Shown here: one piece after another, positions 16,879 through 27,740 of the stretch
Layout: every line of letters begins with the position of its first letter
Position numbering within the stretch: position 1 is the first letter of the stretch
Program-made: the position numbers and the translations under genes
Assembly: GCA_035548055.1 (NCBI GenBank)
Contig: DASZTL010000061.1
Coordinates: 30,424-94,423, forward strand
Direction of reading: 5' to 3'
Length of the DNA stretch: 64,000 nt
Source of the DNA: DASZTV01 sp035548055
GTDB taxonomy: Bacteria; Actinomycetota; Actinomycetes; JAFAQI01
The notes under the pieces: generated by a model
What the model saw: the letters and a program-made list of their open reading frames with translations, nothing else
Database searches by the model: none
What the model was told of the DNA's origin: nothing

Positions 16879-17846
16879 TGATTTGAGGGTGGTTTCGAAC
16901 CAGCGGCGAGGGTTGTCCACGAGGAGGGTCTCGATCGCGGCGTCGTCGACGCCGCGCTCTCGGAGTGCCGGCAACACGTCCTTGCTGATGTGCAGGAAGT
17001 TCCAGTCCGGGGCGGCTTGCAGGAACCGCGGCTCGGCCCAGTCGAAGTAGCACGAGGCGTCATGCGCGAGAGCCATCCGGTCGCCGTACCCGCGACGGAT
17101 CAGCTCGGCGACCATCTCCACACGCTCGTCGAACGGCCGGTACACGTTGACACCGAAGCGATCCATGCCAAGCAGGTAGCCGTGCTCCGCGAGGGCGCTC
17201 AAATGGTCCGCGTCGCCTGAGTCCCCGCTATGCGCCAGGCACACCGCCCCAGGCTCGACGCCCTCCTCCTGCAGGACATTGTGAACCTCAAGGCCGCGCT
17301 GGGTGCCGGGATGCGTGTGCACCATCACCGGGGCGCCGGTGCGAAGGTGAGCCTGCGCGACCGCGCGCAGCACCCGCTCGACGCCGGGCAGCATGCCCTC
17401 CTCGTCGATCGCGCACTTGAGGAAGGCGGCACGTACGCCGGTGTCGCCGATCCCGTCGGTGATGTCCGTGACGAACATGTCGACCATCGGGTCCGGGGCG
17501 TTGATGCCCGGCAGGAACGGTCCGCGTAGCCGGAAGTACTTCGGTACGTCGTTGTAGGTGTACACACCCGTCGCGACGATGATGTTGAGCTCGATCTGCT
17601 GGGCGATCTCCACGATCCTGGGGATGTAGCGACCAAGCCCGATCACGGTTGGATCGACGATGGTGTCGATTCCGGCTTCCTTCAGCGCCGTGAGCTTCGT
17701 GATCGCGTCTTCGACGTTGCGCTCCTCGTCCCAGTCCGTCTTGAAGTTCGCCTGGACCTCGGTCGTCATGACGAAGACGTGCTCGTGGATGAGCGTCCGC
17801 CCCATGCCTGCGGTGTCGATCACACCGCGTGCGGTGGGGAGCCGCA

Positions 17847-17847
<1 letters not shown>
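16873..17847 (-). CDS. Phosphotriesterase-family metal-dependent hydrolase
   Basis: A 324-residue TIM-barrel binuclear-metal hydrolase of the phosphotriesterase/PHP family. The metal-binding HxH is IHEHVFVMTT near residues 20-30, later His ligands are in VMVHTHPGTQ (about 175-184) and CLAHSGDSGDAD (about 203-214), and the final Asp is in MALAHDASCYFDWAE (about 262-276). Relatives are often lactonases or hydrolases for unknown esters rather than true phosphotriesterases. Start is GTG at 17847, overlapping the stop of the upstream acyl-CoA synthetase gene by one base, so the two are co-transcribed. The 3' end runs into palindromic repeat copy 2. Confidence 0.88.
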
Positions 17848-19832
<1,985 letters not shown>

Positions 19833-19874
19833 GTCTGCAGCCTTTCATCCTCACTTGCGTCATGCTTGTCGACC

Positions 19875-21260
19875 ATGGCGCTGATGTCGCTCCAGGACGC
19901 AGTCTTCCTGCTCCCGGAGACCCGTGAGCAGCCGATGCACGTCGGGGGTCTGCAGCTGTTCCAGCGCCCCGAGGGCGCCGGCCGGAATTTCCTCAACGAC
20001 ATGCATGCCGACCTGGTCGCCATCGAGGACGTGGCACCGATCTTCCGTCGCCGCGTGCACCGCTCGGTCGCGACTCTCGGGCAGTGGGCCTGGGAGGAAG
20101 ACGCCGATCTTGACCTCGAGCATCACGTCCGGCATTCGGCGCTCCCGCGACCGGGTCGCATCCGCGAGCTGCTCGCGCTGACCTCACGGCTGCACAGCAC
20201 CCTGCTCGACCGGCACCGGCCGTTGTGGGAGATGCACCTCATCGAGGGCCTGCAGGACGGCCGCTTCGCGATCTACTTCAAGCTGCACCACGCGGTGATG
20301 GACGGGGTGCACGGGCTGCGCCTGATGCAACGGTCGCTGAAGGCGGATCCGGACGATCTGAGCCTCTGTGCGCCTTACCTGCCAGGCGTTACCGCCTCAG
20401 CAGGCGCCGGCGGCGGCTTCTCACCGCTCGCACTGCCCGGCCTGCTCGCCGGTGCGGCACGCGACGTCGTGAGCGACGCGATCAGCTTCGCCCCCGCGGT
20501 GCTGCAGACCGCCGAGCGCCTGGTACGTGAGCAGGCCGCCGCACTGCCCACGGTCGCCCCTCGCACCATCCTCAACGGCCCGATCACCGGCTCGCGCCGG
20601 TTCGCTGCGCAGTCTTGGCCGCTAGAGCGGCTCCGCGGCATCGCGAGAAGTGCCGGCGTCACGATCAACGACGTGGTGCTGGCGATGTGCTCCGGCGCGC
20701 TCCGCGAGTACCTCGACGAGCAGGGCGAGCTACCTGACGCCCCACTGCTCGCGATGGTGCCGGTGTCGCTCGCGTTGCGCGCTGACGGTCCGGAGAGCAC
20801 CCACGGCAACAACATTGGCGCGATCATCGCGAACCTCGCGACGGACGAGCCCGACCCCGCCGTCCGTCTGGAGGCGATCAGCCGGTCGGTCATGGACGGG
20901 AAGGAGCGGCTGGCCGGGATGAGCCGGCTGGCGGTGCTCGCGACATCCGGGATCGCGATGGCACCGATCGCGATGAGCGCGTTCTTCGGCATCAACCGGC
21001 TGATGCCGCCGCCGTTCAATCTTGTGATCTCCAACGTGCCCGGGCCGAAGCAGCCGCTGTGGATGCAAGGAGCGCGTCTCGACGCCTTCTATCCGCTGTC
21101 GATTCCGTCCGGCGGGCAGGCCCTCAACATCACGGTCACGAGCTACGTCGACAACATGGAGTTCGGCCTGACCGGTTGCCGCCGCCACGTCCCGCACTTG
21201 CAGCGGCTGCTGAGCCACCTCGAGAGCTCGCTGGCAGACCTCGAGAAGGCGTTCGGCTAG
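19875..21260 (+). CDS. WS/DGAT-family acyltransferase (wax ester synthase/diacylglycerol acyltransferase)
   Basis: A 461-residue member of the bacterial WS/DGAT family that esterifies acyl-CoA onto diacylglycerol or fatty alcohol to store neutral lipid. The catalytic HHxxxDG is KLHHAVMDGVHGLR near residue 138. Other family blocks are PLWEMHLIEG before it and NLVISNVPGP with ALNITVTSYVDNMEFGLTG near the C-terminus. The ATG at 19875 (MALMSLQDAVFLLPET) is preferred to upstream in-frame codons that run through the divergent synthetase gene. Membrane- or lipid-droplet-associated by family knowledge. Adjacent acyl-CoA synthetase genes could supply substrate. Confidence 0.93.
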   Translation: MALMSLQDAVFLLPETREQPMHVGGLQLFQRPEGAGRNFLNDMHADLVAIEDVAPIFRRRVHRSVATLGQWAWEEDADLDLEHHVRHSALPRPGRIRELLALTSRLHSTLLDRHRPLWEMHLIEGLQDGRFAIYFKLHHAVMDGVHGLRLMQRSLKADPDDLSLCAPYLPGVTASAGAGGGFSPLALPGLLAGAARDVVSDAISFAPAVLQTAERLVREQAAALPTVAPRTILNGPITGSRRFAAQSWPLERLRGIARSAGVTINDVVLAMCSGALREYLDEQGELPDAPLLAMVPVSLALRADGPESTHGNNIGAIIANLATDEPDPAVRLEAISRSVMDGKERLAGMSRLAVLATSGIAMAPIAMSAFFGINRLMPPPFNLVISNVPGPKQPLWMQGARLDAFYPLSIPSGGQALNITVTSYVDNMEFGLTGCRRHVPHLQRLLSHLESSLADLEKAFG

Positions 21261-21270
21261 TTGTACTGAG

Positions 21271-21735
21271 GTGAACCGGAGCGCCGTTGCCGGCGTAGTA
21301 GGAGACGTGAGCTCCCGGATCCAGCTGCAGGTCGTAGGGCGGGTGCTCACCGCCGTCGCGCTCGCCGTCATGGCGGTCATCCATCTTCGGCTGTACTCGA
21401 CGTACGACTACCGCGCGATCCACGCCATCGGGGCGTTGTTCCTCGCCAACGGGATCGCCGGCGCCGTGCTGTGCCTGGCGATGCTCGGGGTCCCGTCGCG
21501 CTTGGTCGGGCTCACCGCGCTGGCGAGCTCCGGTCTGCTCGCCGCCACCTTCGCCGGGTTCGTGATCGCCCTCCAGCACCCCCTCTTCGGGTTCCAGGAC
21601 TCGATCCGCGCGCCGCACGCCTGGACCGCCCTCATCGATGAGGCCGCTGGGGCCGTGATCGCCCTCGTCATCGCCGCGATGTCACTGCGTGGTGGTGCCA
21701 CAAGGGCGGTCGCCGGTACCTGGCGGCGAGCATGA
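21271..21735 (+). CDS. Four-helix membrane protein of unknown function
   Basis: A 154-residue protein with four predicted transmembrane helices: around residues 22-40, 50-70, 75-100 and 122-142. Short loops separate them and there is no signal peptide. No family is recognised. It starts at GTG at 21271, or at a later GTG at 21307, 11 bases after the WS/DGAT stop. It overlaps the ECF sigma factor gene by 4 bases (ATGA), suggesting it belongs to the sigma/anti-sigma operon and may be a partner membrane component of the stress response. Confidence 0.65.
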   Translation: MNRSAVAGVVGDVSSRIQLQVVGRVLTAVALAVMAVIHLRLYSTYDYRAIHAIGALFLANGIAGAVLCLAMLGVPSRLVGLTALASSGLLAATFAGFVIALQHPLFGFQDSIRAPHAWTALIDEAAGAVIALVIAAMSLRGGATRAVAGTWRRA

Positions 21736-22256
21736 TGATGACCGTGGATCGGGCCGACGAGACCGCGCTGCGCGAGCTGTACGACGCGCACGCCGGCGCG
21801 CTGCTCGCCTACGCGGTCCGCTTGACCGGGGGCGACCGAGGCCGGGCGGAGGACGTGGTGCAGGAGACGTTGCTGCGCGCCTGGCGGCACCGGGAGGCGC
21901 TGGAGGACGCGCGTGGCCCGATCCGCCCGTGGCTGTTCACCGTCGCTCACCATGTCGCGATCGACGCCTACCGTGCGCGTTCGTCGCGGCCGCACGAAGT
22001 GGGGGACTCGGTTCTCGACGTGATCCCGGCCGCCGATGACATCGACGTGCGGCTCGACCGGCTGTTGGTGCTCGATGCGTTGAGCGCGTTGTCGACCGAA
22101 CACCGAAGCGTCCTCGTGGAGACCTATTACCGCGGCCGGTCGGTCGCCGAGGCTGCCGACGCCCTGGGGGTGCCGCCCGGAACGGTCAAGTCCCGCACCT
22201 TCTACGCCCTCCGTGCACTGAAGCTCGCCCTCGCGGAGCGCGGGGTGAGCTCGTGA
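21732..22256 (+). CDS. ECF RNA polymerase sigma factor (SigL-like)
   Basis: A 174-residue extracytoplasmic-function sigma factor. Region 2 is visible as LYDAHAGALLAYAVRLTG then RAEDVVQETLLRAWRHRE (about residues 12-55), and region 4 as HRSVLVETYYRGRSVAEAAD then LGVPPGTVKSRTFYALRALK (about 120-165), which carries the -35-binding helix-turn-helix. The gene is translationally coupled both upstream (ATGA) and downstream (GTGA) and the next gene is an anti-sigma factor, the standard arrangement. It would direct RNA polymerase to a small stress regulon; the targets are not visible here. Confidence 0.93.
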   Translation: MMMTVDRADETALRELYDAHAGALLAYAVRLTGGDRGRAEDVVQETLLRAWRHREALEDARGPIRPWLFTVAHHVAIDAYRARSSRPHEVGDSVLDVIPAADDIDVRLDRLLVLDALSALSTEHRSVLVETYYRGRSVAEAADALGVPPGTVKSRTFYALRALKLALAERGVSS

Positions 22257-22948
22257 ACTGCCAGACGGCGACCGGGGCGCTCGGCGTCTACCTCGTGGGC
22301 GCGATCGAACCAGGGGAGCGCGCCGAGGTCGACGTCCACCTTCGCGGCTGTGCTGCCTGCCGCGCCGAGCTTGCCGAGTTGGCGATGCTCCCCGCGATGC
22401 TCGACAGGCTGACGCTCGACGACGTCGCCGAAGTCATCCCGGACTCGACCGCGCCAGAGGACCTGTTCGCCCGGGTCGCGGCGCGAGCGCGCGCAGAGGC
22501 CGATGCGGCGGCAGCGGCCGACCAGCCGGCAGGCGGGGCCTCGGTGGCCGGGGTGCGACGGCGACCACGCTGGCAGCTGATGGCTGCCGCCGCGGCAGCC
22601 GTTCTCGTCGTCGGCGGGGTGAGCGTCACGGCGGTCGAGGTGCTGCGTTCCGCTCCTGGCCCGGAGACGGTCAACGCGGCGCAGGGCGCAGTCCACATGC
22701 GGGTCGCGCTGACCTCCCAGGCCACGGGCACCGCGTTGCGGGTCACCGTCTCCGGTCTGTCGAACGACGAGCACTGCCGGCTGCTGGCGATTGCCGCCGA
22801 CGGGACGACCGACCTGGTCAGCCAGTGGGACGCGACGTACGCCGGTGAAGCGCAGGTCACCGGGTCGACCTCGATCGCGACCTCGGACCTGCGGCAGCTG
22901 ATCCTGCTCGGCCGAGATGGCAGCCAGCTGGTCGCGGCCGACGTCTGA
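22253..22948 (+). CDS. Zinc-finger anti-sigma factor with transmembrane helix
   Basis: A 231-residue membrane anti-sigma factor paired with the upstream ECF sigma gene, which it overlaps by 4 bases. The N-terminal zinc-finger (ZAS-type) motif is visible: NCQTATGALGVYLVGAIEPG then VDVHLRGCAACRAELAEL, giving H-x3-C-x2-C. A transmembrane helix lies near residues 105-125 (QLMAAAAAAVLVVGGVSV), and the extracellular C-terminal half has no Cys and resembles RskA-type domains. It sequesters the sigma factor in the cytoplasm until regulated proteolysis; the sensing domain is in the last 110 residues. Confidence 0.9.
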   Translation: MNCQTATGALGVYLVGAIEPGERAEVDVHLRGCAACRAELAELAMLPAMLDRLTLDDVAEVIPDSTAPEDLFARVAARARAEADAAAAADQPAGGASVAGVRRRPRWQLMAAAAAAVLVVGGVSVTAVEVLRSAPGPETVNAAQGAVHMRVALTSQATGTALRVTVSGLSNDEHCRLLAIAADGTTDLVSQWDATYAGEAQVTGSTSIATSDLRQLILLGRDGSQLVAADV

Positions 22949-23113
22949 TCTGCCCGATCCGGCCCGAAATCTCCACCTGTACGCCCATATGGCGTAATTC
23001 CATGTGGCATTCGGCTGAGCCGGCTGGCGGGTTCTATTGCGCCGAAAAGCGGGCATCCTCCGAATAACCGCTGCTCAACGCCGACGGGCAGCCGCCCCAG
23101 GAGAAGTGCCGAC

Positions 23114-23491
23114 GTGACGACCGCCACCCGCGAGGTCTTGACGCTTGTGTCGTCTCGCAACGCCCCGGCCGAGGCGCGGCGCGCGGTCCACGACTTCGCC
23201 GAAGCGGTCTCACCGTCCTCCGCGCGCACCGCTGAGCTGCTCGCCTCCGAGCTCGTCACCAACGCGGTCACCCACGGTCGTGGCGAGGTGACCGTCGTCA
23301 TGGAGTACGACGTCGACGGGCTTGCCGTGACCGTTTCCGACGACGAGCCGGCCATGCCGGAGGTCGCCGCGACGACGCCGGCCGCGCAGGGCGGTCGCGG
23401 CCTGCGGCTCGTCGAGGTGCTGTCCAGCGACTGGGGAGTCAAGCCGGACCGTCGCGGTCATGGCAAAGGGGTCTGGTTCCGTCTCGGCTAA
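23114..23491 (+). CDS. HATPase_c anti-sigma-type ATP-binding protein
   Basis: A 125-residue single-domain GHKL ATPase of the RsbW-like regulator class found abundantly in Actinobacteria. The N-box region is ELVTNAVTHGRGEV (about residues 38-51) and the G1/G2 region is VSDDEPAMP then GGRGLRLVEVLSSDWG (about 75-108). These proteins usually act as kinases or anti-sigma factors in stress signalling partner switches. No partner anti-sigma antagonist or sigma factor is adjacent. Start is GTG at 23114 with the upstream sequence GGAGAAG as ribosome site. An imperfect palindrome TACGCC-CATAT-GGCGTA lies upstream at 22980-22996. Confidence 0.85.
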   Translation: MTTATREVLTLVSSRNAPAEARRAVHDFAEAVSPSSARTAELLASELVTNAVTHGRGEVTVVMEYDVDGLAVTVSDDEPAMPEVAATTPAAQGGRGLRLVEVLSSDWGVKPDRRGHGKGVWFRLG

Positions 23492-23507
23492 CCGGGTACT
23501 GTTACGC

Positions 23508-23522
23508 AGGTAAGCCTTACCT
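23508..23522. promoter_or_regulatory. DtxR/IdeR iron box upstream of efeU
   Basis: The 15-base perfect palindrome AGGTAAGCCTTACCT sits 47 bases before the efeU ATG. It matches the actinobacterial iron-repressor core (AGGTNAGSCTNACCT). Iron-bound IdeR/DtxR would block transcription here, giving iron-starvation induction. Confidence 0.9.
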
Positions 23523-23569
23523 AAGGTGCCGTTCCGGCGGGGCGGCCCCGACCTGCGTGATGTGAGGGC

Positions 23570-25051
23570 ATGCTTCCCACCTTCGTCATCGGCCTCCGTG
23601 AGGGCCTTGAAGCGGCACTGATCGTCGGCATCGTCGCGGCCTTCCTGCGCAAGCAGGAGCGCACCGACCTGCTGCGTTGGGTATGGGCCGGCGTTGCCGC
23701 CGCCGTGGTGCTGTGCCTCGCGGTCGGCGCCGGGCTCGAGGCCGTGTCGCGCGACCTCCCGCAGCGCCAGCAAGAGGGTCTCGAGACGGTGATCGGTGCG
23801 CTCGCCGTCGTGATGGTCACCTACATGGTCGTCTGGATGCGGCGCCACTCCCGGGAGCTGAAGGGCAGTCTCGAAGGGGCCGCGGCGTCTGCGTTGACCA
23901 CGGGGTCCGGTCGGGCGCTGGTGGCGATGGCGTTCCTTGCGGTCATCCGCGAGGGGTTCGAGACGGTCGTCTTCCTGATGGCGACGTTCAACGAGAGCGG
24001 CTCTGGCCCCGGCCCGGTCCTTGGCGCCGTACTCGGCATCCTGGTGGCTGTCGGTCTCGGGTACGGCATCTATCGCGGTGGGGTCCGGATCAACCTCTCG
24101 AAGTTCTTCCGGGCCACCGGCCTGGTGCTGGTCCTGGTCGCCGCCGGTCTCGTGATGACGGCCCTGCACACCGCGCACGAGGCGACCTGGTTGAACGCCG
24201 GCCAGCAGAGCACCGTGGACCTCACCTGGCTGGTCCACCCAGGATCGGTCCAGTCGTCGCTGCTGACGGGCATGCTCGGCATGCAGCCGCGGCCGGTCCT
24301 GATCGAGGTCGTCGGCTGGTTGGTCTACCTGGTCCCGGTCGCGCTGTACGTCGGGTGGCCGGCCGGCCGCCGGATCTCACTGCAGACGGCGAGCCGCCTG
24401 GCAGCTGCGGGCGCGGTCGTCTCGGTCGCCACGGCGGGGCTCCTGATCGCGACCCGGCCGGAAGCGCCGACGGCGCGGCCGTTCGCGGTGCCGACCGGCT
24501 ACGAGCGTGCCGGAACGGCAGAGGTCGACGGTCTCGCGGTGCTCCGGTATACTCGGACGACGACCGGCATCCCGTCGACCCGGCCGCTGAGTGCGGAGAA
24601 GGTGGCGCGCCACAACGGGGGGCGGTTGCCGCTCGGCCTGACACCCGGGCCTGACGGCCGGTTCGCGGTCGACGTCTCGACCGAGACCACGGACACGATC
24701 GAGGTCGATGCCCGCACCCACGACCTGATCGCCAGCAGCAAGGTGACCCGTAGGGCGATGACGGCGAATGGTGCACCGGTCGGCGCACCCGTGGTTCTCT
24801 CGCGCACGCAGCGACCCGCGGCGGAGGTGGCGAAGGCGGTGGTCTCGGCCCGCCACGATGGCTCCGTGCTCGCCAGCCGGCACGACCGGCGGGTCGCCGC
24901 GGAGTGGCTGCTGGGACTCGGCGTGGCGCTGCTCGCCGTCGCCGGCGGCGGGTTCATCGCGGGACGCTCGCTGCGTCGCCGCGCCGGCTCGCCGACCCCC
25001 CTGGACGGCCCGGAGGCGGCTTTGGTAGAAAGAGAGGTAAGCCTTACCTAA
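23570..25051 (+). CDS. efeU: FTR1-family iron permease EfeU with extended extracytoplasmic domain
   Basis: A 493-residue iron permease. The N-terminal 280 residues form the seven-helix FTR1 channel with the two REGLE-like iron-binding motifs: GLREGLEAALIVG (about residues 7-19) and AVIREGFETVVFLM (about 124-137). The remaining 200 residues form a periplasmic domain ending in another transmembrane helix (WLLGLGVALLAVAGGGFIAG) and a basic cytosolic tail. The extra C-terminal domain is longer than in E. coli EfeU. It carries Fe into the cytoplasm with EfeO and EfeB. Regulated by the IdeR box at 23508-23522; a second box overlaps its stop codon. Confidence 0.92.
   Translation: MLPTFVIGLREGLEAALIVGIVAAFLRKQERTDLLRWVWAGVAAAVVLCLAVGAGLEAVSRDLPQRQQEGLETVIGALAVVMVTYMVVWMRRHSRELKGSLEGAAASALTTGSGRALVAMAFLAVIREGFETVVFLMATFNESGSGPGPVLGAVLGILVAVGLGYGIYRGGVRINLSKFFRATGLVLVLVAAGLVMTALHTAHEATWLNAGQQSTVDLTWLVHPGSVQSSLLTGMLGMQPRPVLIEVVGWLVYLVPVALYVGWPAGRRISLQTASRLAAAGAVVSVATAGLLIATRPEAPTARPFAVPTGYERAGTAEVDGLAVLRYTRTTTGIPSTRPLSAEKVARHNGGRLPLGLTPGPDGRFAVDVSTETTDTIEVDARTHDLIASSKVTRRAMTANGAPVGAPVVLSRTQRPAAEVAKAVVSARHDGSVLASRHDRRVAAEWLLGLGVALLAVAGGGFIAGRSLRRRAGSPTPLDGPEAALVEREVSLT
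25035..25049. promoter_or_regulatory. Second DtxR/IdeR iron box, between efeU and efeO
   Basis: An identical perfect palindrome, AGGTAAGCCTTACCT, overlaps the 3' end of efeU and sits 35 bases before the efeO ATG. It implies that efeO-efeB has its own iron-repressed promoter besides read-through from the efeU promoter. Confidence 0.9.
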
Positions 25052-25084
25052 CCAAGCCGTCTGCCCGTAGGGGGAGAGCCACCG

Positions 25085-26266
25085 ATGTACTCACGGCCGT
25101 TGCCGCACGCTCGTACGCTTCGCACCGCGGGGACTGGTGCCGTCGTGGCGGTCGCCGTCGCGGCCTGTGGCGGGGCAAGCTCTGGCGGTGGGACGGCGGG
25201 TGCGTCCGGTAGCTCGCGTCACGCCGTCGTGACGATCTCCGAGGCCGACGGCTGTCAGGTGTCCGCGACGTCCTTCCGCGCTGGCGCGCTCACGTTCGAC
25301 ATCACCAACAAGGACGCGAACGCGGTGACAGAGGTCGAGCTCGAAGCCAACGGGCGCATCGTCGGGGAGAAGGAGAACCTGCCCGCGGGGTTCACCGGCA
25401 GCTTCTCCGTCAACGTCGACGGCGGGAGCTACGAGCTGGTCTGCCCGGGTGCCAAGCCCGACAGCGTCGCGATCACGGTCACCGGCAAGGCCGCCTCCTC
25501 CGCAGGCACGGTCGCCGACCTCCTCAGGCAGGGCGCGAAGGAGTACGCCGGGTACGTCAATGACCAGGCGACCGAGCTCGTCGAGGCCGCCGAGACGCTG
25601 CGCGACGCGATCAAGTCCGGCAACCTCACCGATGCCCAGACTGCCTACGACAAGGCTCGACCGTTCTACGAGAAGATCGAGCCGGTTGCGGAGTCCTTCA
25701 CCGCCGGCAAGGTCAATCTCGACGCCGACATCGACGCCCGTGAAGGCGATGTGCCGGCCGCCCAGTGGCAGGGCTTCCACCGCATCGAGAAGGGTCTGTT
25801 CGCCGACCAGAGCGTCGAGGGCCTGTCGACGTACGCCGCGGGTCTGGTCGCCAACACCAAGACGCTGCGGAAGCTGACTGTCGGGCTGACCTTCCAGCCC
25901 TACGAGATCGCGAACGGGGCGCAGGAGCTGCTCGACGAGGTCGCAGCCTCCAAGATCACCGGCGAGGAGGAGCGCTACTCCCACATCGACCTCGTCGACA
26001 TCGAGAACAACGATGAGGGGGCGGAGCAGGCGTTCGCTGCGTTGCGCCCGGGCCTGACGAAGATCGACAGCCAGCTGACGGCGACGATCGCCGCGCGCTT
26101 TGCCGCGCTCGACGCGCTCATCGAGACCTATCGAACCGGCGACAACCCGTCGGGCTTCGTCTACTACGGCGACCTCACCAAGGCCGACAAGCGAAAGCTG
26201 GCCGCGGCCGTCAAGGCAGTGCAGGAGCCGCTGTCGAAGGTTGCCAGCAAGGTCGCCCAGGGCTAG
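25085..26266 (+). CDS. efeO: EfeO iron-uptake lipoprotein (cupredoxin plus M75 imelysin domain)
   Basis: A 393-residue periplasmic iron-binding component. It is an exported lipoprotein, with the signal ending AVAVAACGGAS giving the lipobox cysteine. The N-terminal cupredoxin-like domain follows to about residue 140. The C-terminal imelysin (M75) domain holds the expected HxxE-like segment WQGFHRIEKGLF (about 229-240) and EERYSHIDLVDIEN (about 297-310). It delivers iron to EfeU. It starts at ATG after the second IdeR box and is followed 30 bases later by efeB, completing the standard EfeUOB order. Confidence 0.92.
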   Translation: MYSRPLPHARTLRTAGTGAVVAVAVAACGGASSGGGTAGASGSSRHAVVTISEADGCQVSATSFRAGALTFDITNKDANAVTEVELEANGRIVGEKENLPAGFTGSFSVNVDGGSYELVCPGAKPDSVAITVTGKAASSAGTVADLLRQGAKEYAGYVNDQATELVEAAETLRDAIKSGNLTDAQTAYDKARPFYEKIEPVAESFTAGKVNLDADIDAREGDVPAAQWQGFHRIEKGLFADQSVEGLSTYAAGLVANTKTLRKLTVGLTFQPYEIANGAQELLDEVAASKITGEEERYSHIDLVDIENNDEGAEQAFAALRPGLTKIDSQLTATIAARFAALDALIETYRTGDNPSGFVYYGDLTKADKRKLAAAVKAVQEPLSKVASKVAQG

Positions 26267-26296
26267 GCGACCCGAGTCGGCGAGGAAGGGGAACCG

Positions 26297-27553
26297 GTGC
26301 GCGCCGAGGACGTGCGGCCTAGCCGGCGGCAGTTCGTGACCAGCGCGTTGGGCGCGGCCGGGGTGCTCGTCGCCGGCGGCGCGGGCGGTGTCGCGATCGG
26401 TCGCGCGGCGGACGGCGGCTCGAGCTCGCAAGTCGGCGGCACGATCCCGTTCTACGGCCCGTACCAGGCCGGTATCGCGACGCCCGCACAGGACCGGCTC
26501 GCCTTCGCGGCGTTCGACCTCACCAGCTCGAACCGGCACGAGGTCGCGCTGCTGCTCGGGAAGTGGGCAGCAGCCGCGGCCCGGATGACACAGGGCGACC
26601 TGATCGGCGCGGTCACGGACGCGCCGCAGGCGCCGCCGATCGACACCGGAGAGGCGCTCGGCCTCGGCCCCGCGCAGCTGACCATCACCGTCGGGTTCGG
26701 CCCGTCGGTGTTCGACAGCCGCTATGGCTTGGCGGGCAAGCGGCCGGCGGCACTCGCCGACATCCCGCCGCTGCCGGGCGACGCGCTGCGGGCGGGGATC
26801 AGCAACGGCGACATCGGCGTACAGGCCTGCTCCAACGACCCGCAGGTCGCCTTCCACGCGATCCGCAACTTCGCGCGTCTCGCCCGCGGAACCGCGGTGA
26901 TGCGGTGGTCGCAGCTCGGGTTCGGGCGCACATCCTCGACGTCGACCTCGCAAGAGACGCCCCGCAACCTGATGGGCTTCAAGGACGGCACGAACAACAT
27001 CAAGGCCGAGGCCACGGCCGACTTCGACAAGTTCGTGTGGGTCGGGTCCGAGACCGATCAGCCGTGGATGCGCGGCGGCAGCTATGTCGTGACCCGACGA
27101 ATCCGCATGCTGATCGAGTCGTGGGACACCGACTTCCTCGCCGATCAGGAGAATGTGTTCGGCCGGCTCAAGAACAGCGGCGCACCGCTCGGCGGGAAGA
27201 CCGAGTTCGAGCCGGTCGACCTGGTGGCGAGGCATCCGGACGGCACTCCGGTGATCCCGGCCGACGCCCACATTCGCCTTGCCTCGCCGCACGCTCACGG
27301 CGGCAAGAAGATCCTTCGCCGGGGCTACTCGTTCACCGACGGGATCGACCCCGACACCGGGCTGCTCGACGCCGGGTTGTTCTTCATCGCCTACCAGAAG
27401 GACCCGCGAGAGCAGTTCGTGCCGATTCAGCGGCTGCTGGGCGGCTCGGACAGCCTGAACGAGTACATCCGGCACACCTCGAGCGCGTTGTTCGCCGTGC
27501 CGCGGGGGCTGTCAGGCCCCGGTGACTGGTGGGGCAAGGAGCTGTTCGGCTGA
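26297..27553 (+). CDS. efeB: EfeB Tat-exported DyP-type heme peroxidase
   Basis: A 418-residue DyP-type peroxidase, the third component of the Efe iron uptake system. It has a Tat signal (SRRQFVTSALGAAG), then the DyP GxxDG motif GFKDGTNNIKAEA (about residue 227), and the proximal heme His region HIRLASPHAHGGKK (about 325-338). It is thought to oxidise ferrous iron or extract it from heme at the outer face of the membrane. Start is GTG at 26297. A small convergent gene overlaps its 3' end by 42 bases. Confidence 0.93.
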   Translation: MRAEDVRPSRRQFVTSALGAAGVLVAGGAGGVAIGRAADGGSSSQVGGTIPFYGPYQAGIATPAQDRLAFAAFDLTSSNRHEVALLLGKWAAAAARMTQGDLIGAVTDAPQAPPIDTGEALGLGPAQLTITVGFGPSVFDSRYGLAGKRPAALADIPPLPGDALRAGISNGDIGVQACSNDPQVAFHAIRNFARLARGTAVMRWSQLGFGRTSSTSTSQETPRNLMGFKDGTNNIKAEATADFDKFVWVGSETDQPWMRGGSYVVTRRIRMLIESWDTDFLADQENVFGRLKNSGAPLGGKTEFEPVDLVARHPDGTPVIPADAHIRLASPHAHGGKKILRRGYSFTDGIDPDTGLLDAGLFFIAYQKDPREQFVPIQRLLGGSDSLNEYIRHTSSALFAVPRGLSGPGDWWGKELFG

Positions 27554-27691
27554 CGCGGTGACCGCTGTTCGGCAGGCCTGCGGGGCGCCGTCGCAGCACG
27601 GCTCGTAGTACCGGCACGAGGGGCAGCGGTTGTGCGCCTGCTCGGCGTACATCTGGGCGCCGCAGTTGGGGCAAGGTAGATCGAGTGCCAT
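27512..27691 (-). CDS. Small zinc-ribbon hypothetical protein
   Basis: A 59-residue protein starting at ATG 27691 (MALDLPCPNCGAQMYAEQAH); a longer form from 27736 is possible. Two CxxC pairs (CPNC, CPSC) suggest a zinc ribbon, followed by RYYEPCCDGAPQAC with further cysteines. It is convergent with efeB and overlaps its end by 42 bases, and is divergent from the SOS-induced imuA-like gene. The LexA box at 27741-27754 lies between the two starts and could also affect this gene. Function unknown. I keep it because of the coherent Cys pattern and the normal start, but the evidence is modest. Confidence 0.55.
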   Translation of the reverse strand: MALDLPCPNCGAQMYAEQAHNRCPSCRYYEPCCDGAPQACRTAVTASAEQLLAPPVTGA

Positions 27692-27740
27692 CGGGTCATG
27701 ATGGATGCCGGGGAGTCCGGCAACCCGGATTGACATGATT

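Noticed and set aside
23020..23060. Alternative-sigma (GGGTT/GGGCAT) promoter before the HATPase gene
   Set aside because: The spacing and the -10 element deviate from SigB/SigF-type consensus; evidence too weak to list.
25091..27475. A 794-codon open frame on the minus strand across efeO and efeB
   Set aside because: It is antisense to two well-identified genes, its protein is Arg/Gly/Val-rich with no recognisable domain, and long antisense frames are expected in GC-rich DNA.
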